In this document: positions 35,554 to 44,485 of the stretch, piece by piece | Layout: the number at the start of each line of letters is the position of its first letter | Numbering within the stretch: the first letter of the stretch is position 1 | Source: RUG12461 sp045661345 | GTDB taxonomy: Bacteria; Bacillota; Clostridia; Lachnospirales; Lachnospiraceae | Direction: 5' to 3' | NCBI GenBank assembly: GCA_045661345.1 | Contig: JAZRFM010000014.1 | Coordinates: 5,936-69,935, forward strand | Length of the DNA stretch: 64,000 nt | Program-made: the position numbers and the translations under genes | The notes under the pieces: generated by a model | The model's database searches: none | What the model was told of the DNA's origin: nothing | The model's input: only the letters and a program-made list of their open reading frames with translations

Positions 35554-36332
35554 AAAAGAAGGATCAACGGGAAACAACACAGCCCACCGAGGTCGACGGA
35601 AACCGGATCGAGGGAAGGAATCCCGTCCTTGAGGCATTTCGTGCCGGTAAGACCATCGACCGGCTTTTTTTGCAGGAACATCTTACTGACGGACCGATCC
35701 AGACCATCCTGCGGGAAGCAAAAAAGACAGATACGCTGGTGCAGTTTCTGCCGAAGGAGCGGTTGGATCAGATGTCGGAAAGCGGACATCATCAGGGCGT
35801 GATCGCCTCCGTCGCGGCCTATGCCTATGCACAGGTCAGTGACCTCCTTGCCGTTGCGGCGGAAAGGAACGAGCCGCCTTTTCTGATTCTGCTGGATGAG
35901 ATCGAGGATCCCCACAATCTCGGCGCGATCATCAGAACCGCCAATCTCGCCGGCGCCCACGGGGTGATCATTCCAAGGCGCAGAGCCGCCACCCTTACGG
36001 CAACGGCCGCAAAAGCGTCCGCCGGGGCCATCTACCATACCCGGGTGGCGAAGGTCACCAATCTGACGAACACCATCAGGGAGCTGAAGGAGCAGGGACT
36101 CTGGTTTGTCTGTGCGGATATGGGCGGAGAGTGCATGTACGATCTTACCCTCACCGGTCCCATCGGACTTGTGATCGGAAACGAAGGCTCCGGGGTGAGC
36201 CGGCTGGTGAAGGAGAATTGTGATTTCTGTGCGGCGATCCCCATGAAGGGGGAGATCGATTCCCTCAATGCATCTGTTTCCTGCGGGGTCCTCGCCTACG
36301 AGATTGTGCGGCAGCGAATGAGGAAAGACTGA
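35550..36332 (+). CDS. rlmB: 23S rRNA (guanosine-2'-O)-methyltransferase RlmB
   Basis: SpoU-family (SPOUT) methyltransferase that modifies the ribosomal peptidyl-transferase region (G2251 in E. coli numbering). 260 residues. The substrate-binding N-terminal domain contains EGRNPVLEAFRAGKTIDRLFL. The knot domain has the three SpoU motifs: LDEIEDPHNLGAIIRTANLAG, GLVIGNEGSGVS and IPMKGEIDSLNASVSCGVLAYE. ATGA overlap with mrnC. An N-terminal extension of about 15 polar residues is present. Confidence 0.95.
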   Translation: MKKKDQRETTQPTEVDGNRIEGRNPVLEAFRAGKTIDRLFLQEHLTDGPIQTILREAKKTDTLVQFLPKERLDQMSESGHHQGVIASVAAYAYAQVSDLLAVAAERNEPPFLILLDEIEDPHNLGAIIRTANLAGAHGVIIPRRRAATLTATAAKASAGAIYHTRVAKVTNLTNTIRELKEQGLWFVCADMGGECMYDLTLTGPIGLVIGNEGSGVSRLVKENCDFCAAIPMKGEIDSLNASVSCGVLAYEIVRQRMRKD

Positions 36333-36377
36333 ACGCACCAAACAGACCCGGTGCGCTTCCATGAGCAGGAGAGCTGC

Positions 36378-36989
36378 ATGAAAGAAAACGAAATGAAAAA
36401 TCCGGATACTCGAACGGATGAAGAGCTGGTGAGGTGTTCCCGGACAGGGGACACGGAGGCCACAGACGTTCTGGTGGGAAAATACAAGAATCTGGTCCGT
36501 CGGAAAGCGAATGCCTTTTTTTTGATCGGCGGAGATACGGACGATTTGATCCAGGAGGGGATGATCGGTCTTTTCAAAGCCGTGCGCGATTATGATGAGG
36601 CCCGTGAATCATCCTTTTTGAATTTTGCAACGCTCTGCATCGACCGGCAGCTGCGCACGGCGATTGAGCGGAACAACCGCAAAAAACACATGCCGCTCAA
36701 CAATTATGTTTCCATCGACCATGAGGGAGATCAGGAGCCTCTGGAGGAAACCTTGTTGTCACTGCAGGCAGTCAGCCCGGAGGAGCTTGTGATCCGTGCG
36801 GAGGATCTGGAGGAGATCAGGCGCAGGGTGTCGGAAGAACTGTCTCCCATGGAAAAAGGGGTTTTATCTCTCCATCTGTCGGGGCTCAGCTATGTGCAGA
36901 TTGCGGAGAGAATGGGGAAAAATCAGAAGTCCGTGGACAACGCAATGCAGCGGATTCGGAAGAAACTGGCAACGACAGCACGGTTGTGA
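36378..36989 (+). CDS. sigH: RNA polymerase sigma factor SigH (Spo0H-like)
   Basis: 203 residues. Region 2: DEELVRCSRTGDTEATDVLV, DDLIQEGMIGLFKAVRDYDE, SSFLNFATLCIDRQLRTAI. Region 4: LSPMEKGVLSLHLSGLSYVQIAERM and KNQKSVDNAMQRIRKKL, the latter typical of SigH. In Bacillus SigH drives post-exponential genes and competence or sporulation entry. I chose ATG 36378 because CAGGAGA sits just upstream; GTG 36351 has no site. Its last codons contain the -35 box of the next gene. Confidence 0.9.
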   Translation: MKENEMKNPDTRTDEELVRCSRTGDTEATDVLVGKYKNLVRRKANAFFLIGGDTDDLIQEGMIGLFKAVRDYDEARESSFLNFATLCIDRQLRTAIERNNRKKHMPLNNYVSIDHEGDQEPLEETLLSLQAVSPEELVIRAEDLEEIRRRVSEELSPMEKGVLSLHLSGLSYVQIAERMGKNQKSVDNAMQRIRKKLATTARL

Positions 36990-37012
36990 AAAGAAGCGGA
37001 ACAAGGTATAAT
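36984..37012 (+). promoter_or_regulatory. Promoter giving a leaderless GGDEF-EAL transcript
   Basis: TTGTGA (36984-36989), 17 bases, TATAAT (37007-37012). Transcription should begin near 37019, one base before ATG 37020. The -35 overlaps the end of sigH. No AGGAGG-type site lies at 5-9 bases from the ATG. Confidence 0.6.
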
Positions 37013-37019
37013 CAGTTCT

Positions 37020-39710
37020 ATGGAAGAAAAAAAGAAAACCCCACAAAAAAACGCTTCCATTGACGCCTATCATGAAGCCATGCTGGATCACGGTCTCATG
37101 CAGGAGCTGCAGGACCGGTTCTGCGCCTCCAACAGCGTATATGCAGTCTGTTTTTCCAGATCCCAGGGTGTGATCACCAAAGCATACGGGACCAAGGAAG
37201 AGCTGACATTTCTTTACAGCAAGGTTGGCATGGATCAATATATGAGCCTTCTCAACAAGCTGATCAACTCCTCCATCGAAAACGTAGTGGAGGAGGAGAT
37301 TGATGAGCCTTTTTTGCGTTGCTGCGGTGTGGCCGTCCGCGTGCAAGGTTCTCTTGCGGCCATCTGGATCGTGATCGCGGCGATCAAAGAGGTGGAGGGC
37401 AGCCTCCTCGCTCTTTCCCGTGACGTTACGATCCCGGAATTCCTGACCACCACCACCGAAAAACAGTTTTACCGTTCCCTGGAATTTCTGGAGACCATCT
37501 CCAAACAGTTTCTGACGGTAAAGCTGGAGGAAGTCGTTGCGCAGGAGGAAAACCGGAAAAGCACGGCTGCGAAGGAAGAAGTGGAAAAGCAGCTGAAACG
37601 CAACGAAGCCGTTACCAACATCGTCCAGATGCTGGAAAGTGAAAACAGCTTCGCCAGGATCGTCAACGATATTCTGGAGCAGGCCGTACTGTATCTGGAT
37701 CTCGGAAGTGCCAGTCTCCTGCGCCTCAGCAGGGACCTGAAAGCCGTCGACATGATCTGCGAGTGGGTCGGGGAAAAGGGCGTTTCCTATCTGGACAGGA
37801 TGCAGCAGGTTCCCGTGGAGCGGCTCCCTTTTTTGACGGGGAAGCCCTACATGGTTTCTTCGGATTCCAAGAAGCCCGAGAGCTTCGAAAAACTGTTTGC
37901 CGAGCATAAGATCAAAGCAGCGGTGAGCCTTCCGGTGGAGGTGAACGGAAAGGCAGGGATGTATCTGTGCTTTGTCGAAAACCACAAGAACCGCAGCTGG
38001 GATGTGAATGATGTCAAGTTTCTGAATGATGTCCGGCAGATCATACAGAGCATCCTGAATAAACGGATCGCAAAGAACTCCCTCGCAAGCTCCTATGCTT
38101 CCCTGGAGGCGATTCTGGAGAATGTGGGCTGCGGGATCTATGTGGAGGATCCGGGGTCAAAGCGGGAGCTGTTTGTCAACCAGACTTTCCGTACACTGTT
38201 TTCCCAGGCGGGGGAGACGGGATCCATCCGCGGCCTGTTTGGCGGACGGGATTTTCGGGCGGAGGAGGGCTTCGTGGAGTTCTATTCCGACCAGCAGGAC
38301 CGGTGGTATGATGTCCGGGTCAACCCCATCAAATGGGTGGACGGCAACGCGGTCAACCTTTATACGATCTATGACATCACCTCCAAAAAGGTGGCGCAGC
38401 AGAAGGTGGAGCGTCAGGCCAACAACGATTTCCTGACGGGACTTTATAACCGCATGAGGTGCGAGCAGGATCTGGACCGCTATATCAAAGAGGCTTCGGA
38501 TCTCGGCGGGGAGGGCGCTCTTCTATATATCGACCTGGATGACTTTAAGCACATCAATGACGGCATCGGCCATCAGTACGGCGATCTTCTGCTGAAGCTG
38601 ATCGCCCAGTCCCTGCAGAAGATTCCCGGTGTGGAGAATACCTGCTATCGAATGGGCGGGGATGAGTTTACCATTATTCTTGCCATGCATCAGTTTTATA
38701 TGCTGCCGGAGATTCTCTCGGAGATCCGGGAGACCTTTGCGCGTCCCTGGTATCTGAACGGCGAAGACTATTACTGTACGATGAGTATGGGGATTGTCCG
38801 TTTTCCCGGAGAGGGAGATACGGCGCCGGATGTGATCAAGAAAGCGGATATCGCCCTTTACGAGGCGAAGAAAAACGGCAAGAATCACGTGGTCTATTAT
38901 GACGACAACGTGGCCATGACCTCCATCAAACGTATCGACATGGAGCGGCATCTCCGGGAAGCGGTGATGAACGGCTGCAAGGAGTTTGAAGTTTATTTTC
39001 AGCCGGTTACGGATATCCGCGGGGGAAAGGATGCCTGTCACGGTGCGGAGGCGCTTGTACGCTGGAACTCAAAAGAGCTGGGCTTTATTTCTCCGGCGGA
39101 TTTTGTGCCTCTGGCGGAGTATCTGGGCCTCATCGTCCAGATCGGGGAGTACGTCATGGAGGAGGCATGCAAGCACTGTAAATACTGGAACGATATGGGA
39201 CATCCGGAGTACCGGATCAATGTCAACCTTTCCGTGGTGCAGCTCCTGCAGAGCGATATCGCGGAGAAGATCCGCAGCGTGATCCAGCGGACCAGGATCC
39301 GGCCGACGAACCTGACGCTGGAGGTGACGGAGTCCCTTGCCATCAATGATATGAACCGTATGAAGTCCATTCTGGCGGAGATCAAAAAGGTCGGTGTCTG
39401 GATCGCACTGGATGATTTCGGAACCGGGTACTCCTCGCTGAATCATATCCGGGAGCTGCCCATCGACATCATCAAGATCGACCGTTGTTTTGTGATTGAT
39501 ATCGCGCGGGACGAATACTCCGAAGTGTTTGTCCGCATGACCACGGAGCTTGCGGAGACCCTTGGCATTCAGATCTGTGTGGAGGGTGTGGAGGATGACG
39601 ACCAGCTGGATAAGCTCCGGGGGATGGATGTGCAGTACATTCAGGGCTACTATTTCGGGACGCCGATCACGGCGGTGGAGTTTGAAGCAAAGTATCTGGA
39701 AGTCGGGTAA
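37020..39710 (+). CDS. GAF-PAS-GGDEF-EAL protein, cyclic-di-GMP turnover
   Basis: 896 residues, no membrane segment. The N-terminal about 190 residues (LMQELQDRFCASNSVYAVCF) resemble a PocR-type sensor. A GAF-like domain follows (about 200-345) and a PAS-like domain (about 358-470). The GGDEF domain has CYRMGGDEFTII intact and DPLDDFKHIND-type metal residues (LLYIDLDDFKHIND). The EAL domain has HGAEALVRW and LDDFGTGYSSL intact. Both synthesis and breakdown of cyclic-di-GMP are therefore possible. The promoter ends only 7 bases before the ATG, so the mRNA looks leaderless. The acyltransferase gene follows after 18 bases. Confidence 0.9.
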   Translation: MEEKKKTPQKNASIDAYHEAMLDHGLMQELQDRFCASNSVYAVCFSRSQGVITKAYGTKEELTFLYSKVGMDQYMSLLNKLINSSIENVVEEEIDEPFLRCCGVAVRVQGSLAAIWIVIAAIKEVEGSLLALSRDVTIPEFLTTTTEKQFYRSLEFLETISKQFLTVKLEEVVAQEENRKSTAAKEEVEKQLKRNEAVTNIVQMLESENSFARIVNDILEQAVLYLDLGSASLLRLSRDLKAVDMICEWVGEKGVSYLDRMQQVPVERLPFLTGKPYMVSSDSKKPESFEKLFAEHKIKAAVSLPVEVNGKAGMYLCFVENHKNRSWDVNDVKFLNDVRQIIQSILNKRIAKNSLASSYASLEAILENVGCGIYVEDPGSKRELFVNQTFRTLFSQAGETGSIRGLFGGRDFRAEEGFVEFYSDQQDRWYDVRVNPIKWVDGNAVNLYTIYDITSKKVAQQKVERQANNDFLTGLYNRMRCEQDLDRYIKEASDLGGEGALLYIDLDDFKHINDGIGHQYGDLLLKLIAQSLQKIPGVENTCYRMGGDEFTIILAMHQFYMLPEILSEIRETFARPWYLNGEDYYCTMSMGIVRFPGEGDTAPDVIKKADIALYEAKKNGKNHVVYYDDNVAMTSIKRIDMERHLREAVMNGCKEFEVYFQPVTDIRGGKDACHGAEALVRWNSKELGFISPADFVPLAEYLGLIVQIGEYVMEEACKHCKYWNDMGHPEYRINVNLSVVQLLQSDIAEKIRSVIQRTRIRPTNLTLEVTESLAINDMNRMKSILAEIKKVGVWIALDDFGTGYSSLNHIRELPIDIIKIDRCFVIDIARDEYSEVFVRMTTELAETLGIQICVEGVEDDDQLDKLRGMDVQYIQGYYFGTPITAVEFEAKYLEVG

Positions 39711-39728
39711 AGACCGGGAAAAGGAAAC

Positions 39729-41072
39729 ATGACCGAAGAAAAAACGAAAAAAACGAAAATCGACAGGAGGGAGCTCCGTAAAAAACGCTGGGAAGAGGGT
39801 GTGCGTTCTCTGAAATGGGAGAGGCTGGATAATACCGCCAATCTTTTCCCGGTGATTTCCGGAGAAGAGCTGACCAGTGTCTATCGCGTCTGCACGACGC
39901 TGACGGAGCAGGTTGATCCCAAAAAACTGCAGCAGGCGCTGGACATGGTGCTGCCGAAATTTGACGGATTCAATGTCAGACTCCGGCAGGGGCTGTTCTG
40001 GTATTATTTTGAGGAAAACGGCAAGCCGGCTCCCAGGGTCTACAAGGAAAACCATTATCCCTGCCGTTACATTCATGACAACCGCAACAACAGCTATCTG
40101 TTCCGGGTATCCTATTACGAGCGGCGCATCAATGTGGAGGTGTTCCATGCCCTGACAGACGGCATGGGGGGAATGAACTTCCTGCGGGAGCTGACCTATC
40201 AGTATCTGCGTCTGGCGCATCCCGAGCTCAGGGAACGCTACGGGGACGAGCTGGCCAGTGATACGTCCTTAAACCGGGAGGACAGCTTCCTGAGAAACTA
40301 CACTAAAAAGAAAAAGGGCACGGCGTACGGCGTGGTATACGCAGCCCGGATCCGTGCGGAACGTCTGAAAAAGGGACAGCTTGGGATCATGCATGTGCAT
40401 TTTAAGCTTTCACAGCTGAAGGAGCTTGCCCATAAGCTTTCGGTCAGCCTGAATGACCTTCTGGTTGCAGACATGGCCTACAGCATTTTCCAGGAACAGG
40501 TGAAGCGGCGCCGCCGCAGAGCGCCCATCCGGATTAACGTGCCGGTCAATCTGCGGCCGTATTTCGAGTCCGTGACCACGAAGAACTTTTTTGTGATGGT
40601 TTCCGCAGAGTTTCGTCCCACCAAGGAAGACTACACCTTCGAAGAGGTGCTGGCAATCGTCCATGAGGACCTGAAAAAGAAGATCACAAAGGAAAATCTG
40701 GAGGTCACCCTTTCCTACAATGTCAGTAAAGCGAAAAACTGGATCGCAAAGGTGGTGCCCCTTTTCTTCAAAAATCAGGGAATGCTCTGGGCATACCGGT
40801 TCATCGCCCGCTCCAATACCTCCACCGTGACAAATGTAGGCTCGATCAGGGTTGCGGAGGGATACCGTCCCTATGTGGAGATGGTTCACGGGATTCTGTC
40901 GGTTTCCATGGGACAGTACTTAAAGGGCACCATCTGCTCATACGGCGACACCCTGGCATATACGTTTGCATCGTTATTCAGGGACACCCAGGTGGAACGA
41001 CGCTTTATCAAGACCATGACGGATTACGGGCTGACCGTCTCCATCACCACCAACGGCGTGTATTATAAGTGA
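39729..41072 (+). CDS. Condensation-type / alcohol acetyltransferase-like acyltransferase
   Basis: 447 residues, soluble. The catalytic HxxxDG motif of the chloramphenicol-acetyltransferase/condensation fold is FHALTDGMGGMNFL. The protein has the two-lobe layout, with a later INVPVNLRPYFESVTTKNFF (like the DFGWG-side lobe). It resembles wax-ester/alcohol acetyltransferases and PapA-like enzymes, which move an acyl group from CoA to an alcohol or amine. AAAGGAA precedes ATG 39729. The zinc-ribbon membrane protein downstream is probably its partner. Substrate unknown; a surface glycolipid is one guess. Confidence 0.75.
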   Translation: MTEEKTKKTKIDRRELRKKRWEEGVRSLKWERLDNTANLFPVISGEELTSVYRVCTTLTEQVDPKKLQQALDMVLPKFDGFNVRLRQGLFWYYFEENGKPAPRVYKENHYPCRYIHDNRNNSYLFRVSYYERRINVEVFHALTDGMGGMNFLRELTYQYLRLAHPELRERYGDELASDTSLNREDSFLRNYTKKKKGTAYGVVYAARIRAERLKKGQLGIMHVHFKLSQLKELAHKLSVSLNDLLVADMAYSIFQEQVKRRRRRAPIRINVPVNLRPYFESVTTKNFFVMVSAEFRPTKEDYTFEEVLAIVHEDLKKKITKENLEVTLSYNVSKAKNWIAKVVPLFFKNQGMLWAYRFIARSNTSTVTNVGSIRVAEGYRPYVEMVHGILSVSMGQYLKGTICSYGDTLAYTFASLFRDTQVERRFIKTMTDYGLTVSITTNGVYYK

Positions 41073-41134
41073 CGGGATTGCGCCCTTTCCGGCGGCACCC
41101 GGAAGGATGAAAACAGAAAGACGAGGAAAAGTGT

Positions 41135-41806
41135 ATGAGTTTCTGCAAACATTGCGGCATTGAAATCAAAGATGATACCGAGGTCTGCCCTCTTTGCGGA
41201 TTTGCGCTGGAGCATCCCCATGACGAGACGAACAGATATCCGGATATCGTCAGGATCACGAAAAAGATCAGTATCGCGGCACGGATCTATGTGACGCTGG
41301 CGATTATGACCGTACTGATCTGCATCGGCGCCAATTACTACGATTACGAGATCACTCAGCGGTTATGGTGTCTGGTGGTGGCCGGCGCTCTGGTACTGGT
41401 CTATATCATCCTGAAGGTGGTCGTGGAAAATGAGTACGGATACCATATCAAGACCTTTACCGTGGTGTTTTCCGGCTTCCTTTACCTGCTGATGGTGGAC
41501 GCGGTGTACGGGTTTCCGCGGTGGTCTTTGAACTTTGCCTATCCCATCATGATCCTGGCGATTGATGTGGTGGCGCTGGTACTGATGATCGTGAATTTCC
41601 GGAACTGGCAGAGCTATATTCCCTGGCAGCTCTTCATGCTTTCCCTGGCAGTGATCGGCGCGGTTCTTGCCCATTTCGGGATCATCAGCAGACCCCGGCT
41701 GATCTGGGTCACCCTCGGCATTACAGCCTTCTTCTTCATCGCTACCGTGATCATCGGCGGCGGACGCGCGATCTCGGAGCTGAAACGGAGATTCCACCTG
41801 CTTTGA
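41135..41806 (+). CDS. Zinc-ribbon multi-pass membrane protein (DUF6320-like)
   Basis: 223 residues. An N-terminal zinc ribbon has CKHCGIEI and CPLCGFAL (two CxxC pairs), followed by about six membrane segments (VTLAIMTVLICIGANYY, LWCLVVAGALVLVYIILKVVV, FTVVFSGFLYLLMVDAVYG, FAYPIMILAIDVVALVLMIV, LFMLSLAVIGAVLAHFGI, TLGITAFFFIATVIIGG). From memory this matches proteins labelled DUF6320 that sit beside acyltransferases like its upstream neighbour. It may anchor or assist that enzyme. The gene ends before a short hairpin (41830-41846). Confidence 0.7.
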   Translation: MSFCKHCGIEIKDDTEVCPLCGFALEHPHDETNRYPDIVRITKKISIAARIYVTLAIMTVLICIGANYYDYEITQRLWCLVVAGALVLVYIILKVVVENEYGYHIKTFTVVFSGFLYLLMVDAVYGFPRWSLNFAYPIMILAIDVVALVLMIVNFRNWQSYIPWQLFMLSLAVIGAVLAHFGIISRPRLIWVTLGITAFFFIATVIIGGGRAISELKRRFHLL

Positions 41807-41817
41807 TGGATCACAGC

Positions 41818-41846
41818 CGGGTGAATACCCCGTCCTTTCGGGACGG
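41818..41846. other. Two small hairpins after the zinc-ribbon gene
   Basis: CGGG-TGAATA-CCCCG (41818-41832) is followed by the overlapping stem CCGTCC-TTTCG-GGACGG (41830-41846). There is no T-run. A near-identical CGGGTGAATA-ACCCG lies after the chemoreceptor gene at 54528-54542. Confidence 0.35.
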
Positions 41847-41897
41847 ATCTGCATCATATATCTTGTAATACCCCATTCCCCAGACACCAGATTTAGG

Positions 41898-41926
41898 TTG
41901 ACGGTGACTGGGGTGTTGTTTATACT
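41898..41926 (+). promoter_or_regulatory. Strong sigma-A promoter for the dockerin hydrolase
   Basis: TTGACG (41898-41903), exactly 17 bases, TATACT (41921-41926). Transcription should begin near 41933, one base before the in-frame GTG at 41934. The in-frame TTG at 41898 is part of the -35 box and is unlikely to be a start codon. Confidence 0.65.
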
Positions 41927-41933
41927 TGAATAT

Positions 41934-44450
41934 GTGAAAGTAGGTATTTTCGGGAAAAATAAGTGGATACAGGCAATGATTCTGGCAGCAGCGGTGACCG
42001 GCTTATCTCTTTCACCGGGGATGAGGGACACGGTTTATGCAGACACGGTCAGAACCGGCGTGGTGAATACCCAGACCGGGGGCGGTGCTGTTTTTATCCG
42101 TTCGGAAGCCTCCACGACAGCGGAGGTCGAGACTTCCCTCACCCACGGGACCACAGTGACCGTCCGTGAGGAAGGGATCGGGACAGACGGCTGTACATGG
42201 TACCGGGTCACCTATACCGACGGAGACACGACGTATTCCGGATGGGTGAGAGGAGACCTGCTGCGGGTCGGAGAGGCACAGGAGGCCGGGGCCGGAAATG
42301 ACGGTTCGGACTCTGCTGCTGAAAGCGGGGGAGACGCCGGCGACGGATCGGAGGAACCGGCGGAAGAGACAGCTCCTTCGGAAGAGCCGGATACGACGGA
42401 GGAGGAAGTGCCCTCTGCCGGCACGGGGGGAGCGGAACTCCCCGAGGAGACAGGCTCATCTGCGGAGACGAGCGGTACCGTGACGGGAGATGTTGTGAAT
42501 GTCCGCAGCGGCGCCGGCACGGATACAGGGAGAGTCACGCAGATCACGATGGGGACTTCCGTGACCATCACCGGTCAGGAGACCGGATCGGACGGCAGTA
42601 TCTGGTATGCGGTGACATTCTCCAAAAACGGGCAGACCTACAGCGGCTATATGCACAGCTCCTACGTGGCGGTTTCGTCCCCCGTGGCGGCGGACGATCC
42701 GGAAGCCGTCGCGGAGATGGAATCGGCGGGTTTCCCGCACTCCTATGCGGTATACCTTGCCACCATGCACCGGAAATATCCGGAATGGCAGTTTGTACCG
42801 GTGAATACCGGTTTGGACTGGGAGCAGGTGATTGCGGGGGAGAGCGTGCCGGGGCGTAATCTGGTACCGGTCAGCTTTTCCGATGCCACCAAATCGACGG
42901 ATCCCACCGTCTATGATTGGGCTACCAATACCTGGGCTTTGCTGGACGGAAACTGGGTGGCGGCAAACAGCCGTTATATCGCCTATGTGATGGATCCCAG
43001 GAATTATCTCTCCGATACGCATGTGTTCCAGTTTGAGACACTGGACTATCAACCCTATCAGACGGCGGATGGGGTGAGATCCGTCCTTTCCAATACCTTC
43101 ATGGCCCAGCCGGTGACGGATACGGACGGGACGACGCTGGATTATGCGCAGACCTTTGCCTCCATCGGGTCCCAGCTTTCCGTCAGCCCCTATCATCTGG
43201 CGGCGCGTGTCCGGCAGGAGCAGGGGACCGCAGGCACGAGTCCCATGATCTCCGGTACCAGTGAAGGGTTTGAAGGGTTTTTCAATTATTTCAACATCAA
43301 TGCCTATCAGACATCCACGGGGACCATCCTGTCCAACGGTCTGAGCTACGCCCAGAGAGCCGGATGGAACACCCGTTACCGGTCGCTTTTCGGCGGCTCC
43401 GAGATCCTGGCCAACCGCTACGTTGCAGCCGGACAGAATACGTTGTACTTTGAAAAATTCAATGTCGTGGACCGTTCCCGGCTTTATACGCACCAGTATA
43501 TGACAAACCTCCTGGCAGCCCAGAATGAGGGTGTTCAGATGAAGAGAGCCTATTCCGATCTTCATCAGGCCTATGTCTTCCGGATTCCCGTGTATCAGAA
43601 CATGCCGGAGGAGCCCTGCGGCTTCACGGATACCGGAAATCAGAACAACTGGCTTTCCGGTCTCGGGATCAACGGATATGCGCTGACCCCCGCGTTTTCA
43701 CCGGGCGTGACGGAGTACAGCCTGTATGTGGGACAGGGTGTGTCAGACATTACCATAACCGCTTCTTCCATCGCGCAAACCTCCGGGATCAGCGGTGCCG
43801 GGTCCTATCCCCTGAGCTACGGGAATAACGAGATCACGGTTACCTGTACCTCCCAGGACCAAAACCCCAGAGACTATCACCTGCTGGTGGTGCGGTCTGT
43901 ACCGGAAGCCATCGTGGTACCGACGCCGGAGACGCCGGGAGAGGGCAGCGAGAGCGGTCAGGACAGTGAGACCGGTCAGGGCAGCGAGAGCGGTGAGACC
44001 GCGCAAGGCGGAGAGACCGGTCAGAGCAGCGAGAGCGGTGAAACCGCGCAAGGCGGAGAGACCGGTCAGAACAGTGAGAGCAGTGAGAGCGCAGAGGGCA
44101 GCGAGAGCGGTCAGGACAGTGAGAACGGTCAGAGCGAAGAAAGCCCGGAGACCGGCGAGAGTCCCCAAAGCAGTGAGAGCAGTGAGACCGCGGAGGACGG
44201 CGTGGCTGCACCAACCGGCGAGAGCCCCCAGAGCAACACCGGCGCACCTCTCATGCCGGGTGATCTCAACGGAGACGGCCGGATCAGCAATCTGGATCTG
44301 GTATGGCTGCAGAAACGGATCCTCGGCCTGGTTACGCTTTCCGAAAGAGCGGAACAGGCAGCGGATATCAACCATGACGGTGTAGTGAATAATGTGGACC
44401 TGATCTATTTAAAGAAGCACATCCTCGGGATCCAGAGGATCGTGCAATAG
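41934..44450 (+). CDS. Secreted SH3b-glucosaminidase with cadherin-like and dockerin domains
   Basis: 838 residues from GTG 41934. Signal peptide about 1-37, ending YADT. Two bacterial SH3 domains (about 39-109 and 180-252) flank an acidic linker. An endo-beta-N-acetylglucosaminidase domain (about 261-542: YPEWQFVPVNTGLDWEQVI, RVRQEQGTAGTS with the likely catalytic Glu) should cut peptidoglycan. Then come a cadherin-like beta-sandwich (about 576-652), a Glu/Ser/Gly/Gln repeat linker and a textbook type I dockerin with two calcium loops (GDLNGDGRISNLDLVWLQKR and ADINHDGVVNNVDLIYLKKH). The next gene encodes a cohesin-like surface protein. The start could also be ATG 41976, but that drops the positive N-region. 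Confidence 0.85.
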   Translation: MKVGIFGKNKWIQAMILAAAVTGLSLSPGMRDTVYADTVRTGVVNTQTGGGAVFIRSEASTTAEVETSLTHGTTVTVREEGIGTDGCTWYRVTYTDGDTTYSGWVRGDLLRVGEAQEAGAGNDGSDSAAESGGDAGDGSEEPAEETAPSEEPDTTEEEVPSAGTGGAELPEETGSSAETSGTVTGDVVNVRSGAGTDTGRVTQITMGTSVTITGQETGSDGSIWYAVTFSKNGQTYSGYMHSSYVAVSSPVAADDPEAVAEMESAGFPHSYAVYLATMHRKYPEWQFVPVNTGLDWEQVIAGESVPGRNLVPVSFSDATKSTDPTVYDWATNTWALLDGNWVAANSRYIAYVMDPRNYLSDTHVFQFETLDYQPYQTADGVRSVLSNTFMAQPVTDTDGTTLDYAQTFASIGSQLSVSPYHLAARVRQEQGTAGTSPMISGTSEGFEGFFNYFNINAYQTSTGTILSNGLSYAQRAGWNTRYRSLFGGSEILANRYVAAGQNTLYFEKFNVVDRSRLYTHQYMTNLLAAQNEGVQMKRAYSDLHQAYVFRIPVYQNMPEEPCGFTDTGNQNNWLSGLGINGYALTPAFSPGVTEYSLYVGQGVSDITITASSIAQTSGISGAGSYPLSYGNNEITVTCTSQDQNPRDYHLLVVRSVPEAIVVPTPETPGEGSESGQDSETGQGSESGETAQGGETGQSSESGETAQGGETGQNSESSESAEGSESGQDSENGQSEESPETGESPQSSESSETAEDGVAAPTGESPQSNTGAPLMPGDLNGDGRISNLDLVWLQKRILGLVTLSERAEQAADINHDGVVNNVDLIYLKKHILGIQRIVQ

Positions 44451-44485
44451 CAGGTGTTTACGGATAAGAGGGCGGAGGAAAAAGC

